From: Limiplasma sp031549415
GTDB lineage: Bacteria; Bacillota; Clostridia; Christensenellales; Aristaeellaceae
DNA: 64,000 nt
Direction: 5' to 3'
Assembly (NCBI GenBank): GCA_031549415.1
Contig: JAVBPU010000006.1
Coordinates: 43,495 to 107,494, forward strand
Shown one piece after another: positions 59,225-64,000 of this stretch; position 1 is the stretch's first letter, and each line of letters begins with the position of its first letter. The position numbers and the translations under genes were made by a program. The notes beneath the pieces are model-generated. The model saw only the letters and a list, made by a program, of their open reading frames with translations. It was not told the origin of the DNA and made no database searches.

Positions 59225-60247
59225 TTATTCTATCTCGATCACGCCCGGGTATTGTGCGATGACCTCTTCCTCCTGGTTGATGAAGGTGGCGGCGCTTTCC
59301 GGCTGGCCCTCCAAAGGCTTGCCTTCCACCAGCAGTTGCACCTTCTTCACCCCGGGGAATTGGGCGCAGGTGAACATAATGGCACGCATGGTCTGCTTTC
59401 CGCCATCCGTCTGTTGCAGGGTTTGCTGAAACTCCCTGGACAAATCCACGGTAACCACGCCGTCCTTTAGGGTGACGTTTCGGATGCCCGTCTCCGCAGG
59501 CAACGCCCTTTCTAGCCCGCTATCGCTTCTGGGCCCCTTGGCCAGCTCCACCATGGCCGTTGTGGGGTCCGCGTCGCTGAACACGGTGCGGGTCACCGGC
59601 ACCAGCAGCCTGCCGGACTCGGAGGGGAAATACAGCTGTACCAGGTTGCCGTCCTCACCGAAAGTTTCCACGCTTTCCAAATTGACCGCCGTCCCCGCGA
59701 AAGCGCTGCTCACATCCGTGCCGTAGGTCAGCTTGCTGCGCTTTTGCCCCTCCACCAGCAGGCTCACCTCGTCCACCGTGGAAAAGCAGTTCATGGCGTT
59801 GGTTATTGCCCCCACCATCAACGCTTCCTGGTCCGCAGAGACGCAATCCAGCGCTTCCTTGCTCACATCCACGCGGGCTTTGCCGTCCTGAATGTCAATT
59901 TGGAAGGTGGTGTTCTCGGGAATCACCGTCCGCAGCCCCAAACGGGCCGCTTCCATGTCATTTTGGCTGCTTTTCACCATCAGCGCCAGGGTGGCCTTGG
60001 CGATGCCGTCGGTTTTTGGAATTTGGCGGGTGACAGGCACCAAATAGCCCGCCCCGTCCTCATAAAAGACCGTAGTGGACACCTTTTCCGTCCCGCTGTC
60101 CGTGCTGGTTTGGGCAATGGGAATTTCGTCCTGCTCATACAGGGTTTGTGAGGTGGTCTGTTGACTTCCCCGCAGCGCCAATACCACCACCAGCACCGCT
60201 GCGCATAAAATCAGAATTCGCTCGATATCGGCCCTTTTAATCTTCAT
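59225..60247 (-). CDS. gerM: Spore germination protein GerM
   Basis: A 340-residue membrane-anchored protein with one N-terminal helix (ILILCAAVLVVVLAL) and two GerMN domains (about 55-185 and 195-325), each with the VPVTR-type strand and a central KVDVSK or VTVDLSREF motif. GerM takes part in engulfment and germination, at the interface between mother cell and forespore. ATG at 60247 follows AAGGAG; GTG at 60256 is the alternative. Confidence 0.93.
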   Translation of the reverse strand: MKIKRADIERILILCAAVLVVVLALRGSQQTTSQTLYEQDEIPIAQTSTDSGTEKVSTTVFYEDGAGYLVPVTRQIPKTDGIAKATLALMVKSSQNDMEAARLGLRTVIPENTTFQIDIQDGKARVDVSKEALDCVSADQEALMVGAITNAMNCFSTVDEVSLLVEGQKRSKLTYGTDVSSAFAGTAVNLESVETFGEDGNLVQLYFPSESGRLLVPVTRTVFSDADPTTAMVELAKGPRSDSGLERALPAETGIRNVTLKDGVVTVDLSREFQQTLQQTDGGKQTMRAIMFTCAQFPGVKKVQLLVEGKPLEGQPESAATFINQEEEVIAQYPGVIEIE

Positions 60248-60314
60248 GGTTTCCACTCCTTGCAGTGTTTGCTATGCCCATTGTATGTCCCAACGTTCCT
60301 TGCCATGCCTATCA

Positions 60315-60343
60315 TTGCGCAAAGCCTACTTCTATGCTATGAT
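60315..60343 (+). promoter_or_regulatory. Promoter of rqcH
   Basis: TTGCGC and TATGAT are 17 bases apart, about 33 bases before the start. Confidence 0.55.
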
Positions 60344-60376
60344 CAAGCGGAAACGGCTTATGACGGGGGAATGCGC

Positions 60377-62131
60377 ATGCCCATGGACGGTTTTACTCTC
60401 TCCTTTTTGCAAAGAGAATTGCATGGGCAACTGGCAGGGGCCAGGGTGGACAAGGTGAGCCAGCCCGAGCGGGACTCCTTGCTTTTAACCCTTCGTTGCC
60501 AGGGCAGCAACCAGCGGCTGCTGTTGTGCGCCAACGCCAACCACGCCCGGGCCCAGCTCACGTCTCAAAGCTATGAAAACCCAGCGGAACCGCCGATGTT
60601 TTGCATGCTCCTGCGCAAGCATCTGCTGGGTGCCCATGTGTTGGACATCCAACAAATCTCCAGCGACCGGATTTTGGCCATGATCTTCCAAGGCGTGGAC
60701 GAGCTGGGCGATTTGACGCAAAAAACTCTTTATTTAGAAATGATGGGCCGCCACAGTAACCTGATCCTGGTGGATGCCAGCGGAAGCATCGTGGACAGCA
60801 TCAAGCATGTGAACTATGAAATGAGCCGTGTACGCACTGTTTTACCCGGCCAGCCCTACCATTTGCCCCCAGCCCAGGACAAGCTGGACCCTCTGGCCAT
60901 GACCGCCGCAGACATCGAAGCGCGTTTTTCCTCCTTACCCATTCCCCTGCAAAAGGCCCTGCCGGAGTCCATCGCGGGCATGGCGGCCCTCTGTGCCCGG
61001 GAGGTCTGCGCACAGCTGGGGTTGGAGGGCGGCGTCCCCTGCGACCAGCTGAATTGGGCCGTGGTGGCTCCGGCCCTGGAGGGCTTTTGGCAAAATTTGC
61101 AAAGCCGGACAGCCCCTGTGGTGCTGATGGACGAAACGGGCCTGGCCCTGGACTTCTTCCCTTTTCCCTACCTGACCTTTGCCAAGGAGCAGCAAAAGCC
61201 CTTGCCCAGCCTCAGCGAGGCTATGGACGCCTTCTTTTTGGGACGGGACCTGCGCCTGCGCACAAGCCAGCGCAGCGCCGATTTGCAGCGCCACATCAAA
61301 AACGCGGTGGAGCGTTTGGAAAAGAAAAAGGGGCTATTGCTGCAAACGCTGGAAGAGAGCGACCATTCGGAGCAAAACCGCATTTATGGCGAACTGCTGA
61401 CCGCCCATTTGCATCTAGTGGAAAAGGGCGCTACCCATGTGACCCTTCCCAACTATTACGACCCAGACATGGCCCTGGTGGACATCCCCCTCTCCAGCCT
61501 GCTGACCCCGGCCAAAAACGCCCAGAATTACTACAAAAAATACCGCAAAAGCAAGGTGGCCAAGCAATATGCCGCCCAGCAGCTACAAAAAGCCGAGGAA
61601 GAACAATTCATCCTTGAGAACGCCTTGGAGGATTTGGAAAAATGCACCTCCTCCGCGGACCTTTCGGAAGTGCGGCAACTGTTGATAGAAAACGGGTTTT
61701 TACGGCCCGACCCCACGGAACGAAAACGGAAAAAAATCCAGGAAGGCAAGCCCTACCGATTTGTGAGCCCGGACGGTGCGGAAATCCTGGTGGGAAAAAA
61801 CGCCCTGCAGAACGACCGCCTGACTCTGCATGCCCGGGGCAATGAGACCTGGCTTCACGCCCAGGGCATTCCCGGTTCCCATGTGCTCATCCGGGGTGAA
61901 GAGGCTCCTTCCGATCCTACGCTGCTACTAGCGGCGAAGCTAGCCGCCTATTTCAGCAAGGGCCGCAACCACCCGGCGCTGCCCGTGGACTACACCCAGC
62001 GCAAATATGTAAAAAAAGCTTCGGGAGCCGTGGCTGGTTTTGTGACCTACACCCATTTTGGGACCCTCTTCGTGGGCCTGACCCCGGAGGAGATGGTTGC
62101 TATCGCCAAGGAGGTGGCTTCCCTTGCCTGA
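60377..62131 (+). CDS. rqcH: RqcH / NFACT ribosome quality-control protein
   Basis: A 584-residue protein once called fibronectin-binding protein. The NFACT-N domain starts MDGFTLSFLQRELHGQLAGARVDKVSQPER; a coiled-coil region with two helix-hairpin segments follows, and the NFACT-R domain ends with LHARGNETWLHAQGIPGSHVLIRG and KYVKKASGAVAGFVTY. It binds stalled 50S subunits and adds C-terminal alanine tails. ATG at 60377 is seven bases from GGGGGA; 60371 and 60383 are alternatives. Confidence 0.94.
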   Translation: MPMDGFTLSFLQRELHGQLAGARVDKVSQPERDSLLLTLRCQGSNQRLLLCANANHARAQLTSQSYENPAEPPMFCMLLRKHLLGAHVLDIQQISSDRILAMIFQGVDELGDLTQKTLYLEMMGRHSNLILVDASGSIVDSIKHVNYEMSRVRTVLPGQPYHLPPAQDKLDPLAMTAADIEARFSSLPIPLQKALPESIAGMAALCAREVCAQLGLEGGVPCDQLNWAVVAPALEGFWQNLQSRTAPVVLMDETGLALDFFPFPYLTFAKEQQKPLPSLSEAMDAFFLGRDLRLRTSQRSADLQRHIKNAVERLEKKKGLLLQTLEESDHSEQNRIYGELLTAHLHLVEKGATHVTLPNYYDPDMALVDIPLSSLLTPAKNAQNYYKKYRKSKVAKQYAAQQLQKAEEEQFILENALEDLEKCTSSADLSEVRQLLIENGFLRPDPTERKRKKIQEGKPYRFVSPDGAEILVGKNALQNDRLTLHARGNETWLHAQGIPGSHVLIRGEEAPSDPTLLLAAKLAAYFSKGRNHPALPVDYTQRKYVKKASGAVAGFVTYTHFGTLFVGLTPEEMVAIAKEVASLA

Positions 62132-62699
62132 TGCCTTTTCCCAAGGCACTTGCTTTGTGGTACGGCCCGCCGTGCCGGAGGATGCCCAGGCCATCCATGA
62201 TATTTACCAATATTATGTAGACCATACCGTGGCAACCTTTTCCACCCAAACCGCTTCCGTGGCAAGCTACGCGGAACATATTGCGCACACGCCCTATCCC
62301 TATCTCGTGGCCGTGGAAATAAGCGGCGAAAACGGAAAGGAACAGGTGGTGGGCTTCGCCTATGCGGACCGGCTTCGTCCCCATAATGCCTATCAATGGG
62401 ATGTGGAGCTGACGGTTTATCTGCATCCGGACGCGCCAAAGCGGTCTGGAGTAGGCAAAACGCTGTATGACCAGCTGTTGCCCTTGCTGGCCTCCCAGGG
62501 CTTTCTCAATGCCTATGGGATCATTACCGCTGCCAACACCGGCAGCCTGGCCTTCCATCAGCGCGCCGGATTTGTGGAAGTTGCCCGCTTCCCCCGCATG
62601 GGATACAAGCACGGCGCTTGGCATGATGTGGTATGGATGCACAAAGCCCTTGGCGGCTTTCCCTCACAGCCGCAGCCGCCCTTGCCATTACGGACATAA
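62124..62699 (+). CDS. GNAT N-acetyltransferase (phosphinothricin acetyltransferase-like)
   Basis: A 191-residue acetyltransferase. The family pattern VRPAVPEDAQAIHDIYQYYVDHTVATF, then GFAYADRLRPHNAYQWDVELTVYLHPDAPKRSGVGKTLYDQLL (acetyl-CoA loop) and AANTGSLAFHQRAGFVEV, is typical of the Pat/YncA group. The start is TTG at 62124, inside the end of rqcH, behind AAGGAGGTGG. Confidence 0.9.
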   Translation: MPDAFSQGTCFVVRPAVPEDAQAIHDIYQYYVDHTVATFSTQTASVASYAEHIAHTPYPYLVAVEISGENGKEQVVGFAYADRLRPHNAYQWDVELTVYLHPDAPKRSGVGKTLYDQLLPLLASQGFLNAYGIITAANTGSLAFHQRAGFVEVARFPRMGYKHGAWHDVVWMHKALGGFPSQPQPPLPLRT

Positions 62700-62737
62700 A
62701 AAGAGGAGCTTTTGCAAGCAAAAGCCCCCCTTTTGAG
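62699..62737. terminator. Bidirectional terminator
   Basis: GGAGCTTTTGC and GCAAAAGCCCCCC pair, flanked by AAAAA and CTTTT. It separates the convergent acetyltransferase and spore-protein genes. Confidence 0.8.
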
Positions 62738-62743
62738 AATCCC

Positions 62744-62965
62744 TTATTTGCCACCGCTCATGGCGCGTTCCGCCTGCTCGATCATACGCTTGACCATGTA
62801 GCCGCCGATATAGCCGGCCTGACGGGAAGGCATGTCGCCATTATAGCCCTGCTTCAGGTTGATGCCCAGCTCGTTGGCGATTTCAAACTTCATGTTGTTG
62901 AGAGCCTGCTTGGCTTCGGGGACCATGGTCTTGGAATTGCTGCTATTGCTCTGGTTTTGATACAT
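62744..62965 (-). CDS. Small acid-soluble spore protein, alpha/beta type
   Basis: A 73-residue DNA-binding spore protein. EAKQALNNMKFEIANELGI holds the GPR cleavage site, and GYNGDMPSRQAGYIGGYMVKRMI the second DNA-binding helix. Made in the forespore, it coats and protects DNA. ATG at 62965, behind GAGGTGA. It is 28 bases downstream of a second SASP gene. Confidence 0.96.
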   Translation of the reverse strand: MYQNQSNSSNSKTMVPEAKQALNNMKFEIANELGINLKQGYNGDMPSRQAGYIGGYMVKRMIEQAERAMSGGK

Positions 62966-62993
62966 TTTCGTTCACCTCATCATAATATTGCGC

Positions 62994-63233
62994 TTAGCGC
63001 GTTGCGTTCCCACTTTGATTTGCCATTTGCCGCTGGGCTTGCTCGATCAACTTTTTGACCATATACCCGCCCACATAGCCATTGTCCTTGGCACTGAGGT
63101 CGCCATTATAGCCTTGCTTGAAATTGATGCCAAGCTCTTTGGCGATCTCATATTTCATGTTGTCCAAGGCTGCGCGCGCTTCCGGCACGCTGGTGGTGTT
63201 GCTCCGTGTTGAACCGGAGTTCTGGTTTACCAT
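62994..63233 (-). CDS. Small acid-soluble spore protein, alpha/beta type
   Basis: A 79-residue paralogue of the downstream SASP: EARAALDNMKYEIAKELGI and GYNGDLSAKDNGYVGGYMVKKLIEQAQ. The ATG at 63233 follows GGGAGGTGA; the open frame to 63410 lies upstream of it and has no ribosome site. Tandem SASP copies point to duplication. Confidence 0.96.
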   Translation of the reverse strand: MVNQNSGSTRSNTTSVPEARAALDNMKYEIAKELGINFKQGYNGDLSAKDNGYVGGYMVKKLIEQAQRQMANQSGNATR

Positions 63234-63384
63234 CTTTGTTTCACCTCCCATTGTGTTTTCAACGCTATTTTGACCGATAGCCCTCAAATTACGCTGCCAA
63301 TTGTTTTCATGGGAATGCTTGCTTTTTTCAAGCGATTCTTCCTTTATTTTGAGTGGACAGCCAAAATTCCATGCACCCAAAATC

Positions 63385-63413
63385 TTGACTTTCCGTTTTT
63401 GATGCATCATAAT
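63385..63413 (+). promoter_or_regulatory. Promoter of tRNA-Leu
   Basis: TTGACT and CATAAT are 17 bases apart, 16 bases before the mature tRNA end. Confidence 0.6.
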
Positions 63414-63429
63414 AAAACACGTAGCTTTT

Positions 63430-63515
63430 GCTGAAATGGCGGAATGGCAGACGCCAGAGACTTAAAATCTCTTGTCCGAATGGGCGTGCGGGTTCGAGTC
63501 CCGCTTTCAGCACCA
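63430..63515 (+). tRNA. tRNA-Leu (TAA)
   Basis: The acceptor GCTGAAA pairs with TTTCAGC, the anticodon stem AGAGA/TCTCT encloses TAA, and there is a long variable arm (TGTCCGAATGGGCG). CCA is encoded. Confidence 0.97.
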
Positions 63516-63550
63516 TAGAAGCATGTCAGCAAGCATATGCTTGCTGGCAG

Positions 63551-63596
63551 AACCCCGGAAATCCTTCATTTTGAAGGGCTTCCGGGGTTCTTCTTT
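63551..63596 (+). terminator. Terminator downstream of tRNA-Leu
   Basis: AACCCCGGAA and TTCCGGGGTT form a stem with an inner ATCCTTCA/TGAAGGG pair, followed by CTTCTTTT. A separate GCAAGCATATGCTTGC palindrome lies at 63530-63545. Confidence 0.85.
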
Positions 63597-63819
63597 TACA
63601 TTAAGCACAAGCCTTCGTTTTAGGTGGACAAGGGGTTTTTGCCCAGTATACAAGCTGTTTTTGCGAATCGCTATCGCTTTGGGGACAAGTCGGTTACATA
63701 AAAACACGATACAGCTTGTGCATAATGTTTTTGTGAAACCGGCATGTCCAGCGCCCATATATTGGGATTTTCTGGTTAGCCTAATCATAATGATGGTCGT
63801 AATTGAGATCGACAATAGG
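63597..63819. other. Spacer without a gene
   Basis: A minus-strand open frame spans this stretch but it runs through the terminator and tRNA, has no ribosome site and no recognisable content. It is probably the remains of the recombinase locus to the right. Confidence 0.4.
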
Positions 63820-64000
63820 CTATTCTTCTGTGCGGTTACCATTCGTATCAGCGCCCGGCGCTCGTCCTTCCTTCGAACTGTACCGGGTGTTCTTTCTCGT
63901 TGAGCCACCTTCATTTTGAACAACATTGCTTCTTCGAGCACGCTCTTTCCGCGCCGCTTCGAAAGTATCCTTCGAGACAATCCCCGGATGACTGGATGCC
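63820..64000 (-). pseudogene. Serine recombinase fragment, 5' end outside window
   Basis: The minus strand enters the window reading SSHPGIVSKDTFEAARKERARRSNV and RKNTRYSSK, the conserved segment before the zinc ribbon of large serine recombinases. After that it ends at TAG (63820-63822) with GRAPGADTNGNRTEE, with none of the expected CGxCG zinc-ribbon cysteines. A frameshift or truncation is likely. Confidence 0.65.

Noticed and set aside
63507..63980. A 157-codon minus-strand frame near the right edge
   Set aside because: It crosses the terminator and the tRNA-Leu 3' end. The recognisable recombinase residues lie in a different minus frame.

Overview
The window is a stretch of chromosome from a spore-forming, GC-rich member of the Bacillota, most likely class Clostridia. 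The sporulation cluster yqfC-yqfD-phoH-pgpH-ybeY-era, the gerM-rph-rdgB-phosphoesterase cluster, two alpha/beta small acid-soluble spore proteins, a BclB-type exosporium protein with collagen repeats, a tryptophan T-box and strong AGGAGG ribosome sites all point that way. TTG and GTG starts are common. No function in this answer rests on a database search; all are read from motifs, gene order and recalled family features.

Layout. 1-3200: end of a glycosyltransferase-like gene, a thioesterase and a Gfo/Idh/MocA oxidoreductase. 3200-5618: an ECF sigma factor translationally coupled to a membrane von Willebrand A protein. 5812-8432: a sodium-pump beta subunit with a gamma-like subunit, a candidate structured RNA, a small membrane protein and a universal stress protein. 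8631-10371: a TrpB2-type tryptophan synthase behind a Trp T-box. 10545-12655: a hemolysin III family protein and a ferritin-like protein with two helical modules. 12751-19465: the era/ybeY-cdd/pgpH/phoH/yqfD/yqfC operon. 19617-25789: a sodium:solute symporter facing ychF, an ATP-grasp enzyme and a clostripain-like protease. 26018-31585: a lipid kinase, secreted proteins, a formate/nitrite channel and an asparagine-synthetase-like enzyme.

31582-40691 is the most unusual region. A complete CUT2 (ribose-type) sugar ABC transporter lies beside a YesN response regulator, a YesM kinase with almost no extracytoplasmic domain, and a double ABC ATPase that has lost its ATP-binding and catalytic motifs in both halves. 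I propose a signalling unit in which the dead ATPase links a sugar permease to the kinase.

40914-44719: a TetR regulator, the collagen-like exosporium protein and an SH3-domain secreted protein. 44960-45508 and 56063-56460 hold insertion-sequence remnants. Between them lie three tRNA genes and one co-directional operon of about 9.7 kb: three molybdenum hydroxylase subunits, a cytosine-deaminase-like amidohydrolase and a five-gene urea/amide-type ABC transporter. It probably imports a nitrogen heterocycle, hydroxylates it and hydrolyses it. 56638-60247: gerM, an RNase PH-RdgB fusion, a phosphoesterase and an ICMT-like methyltransferase. 60377-64000: RqcH, a GNAT acetyltransferase, two SASP genes, tRNA-Leu and a broken serine recombinase at the edge.
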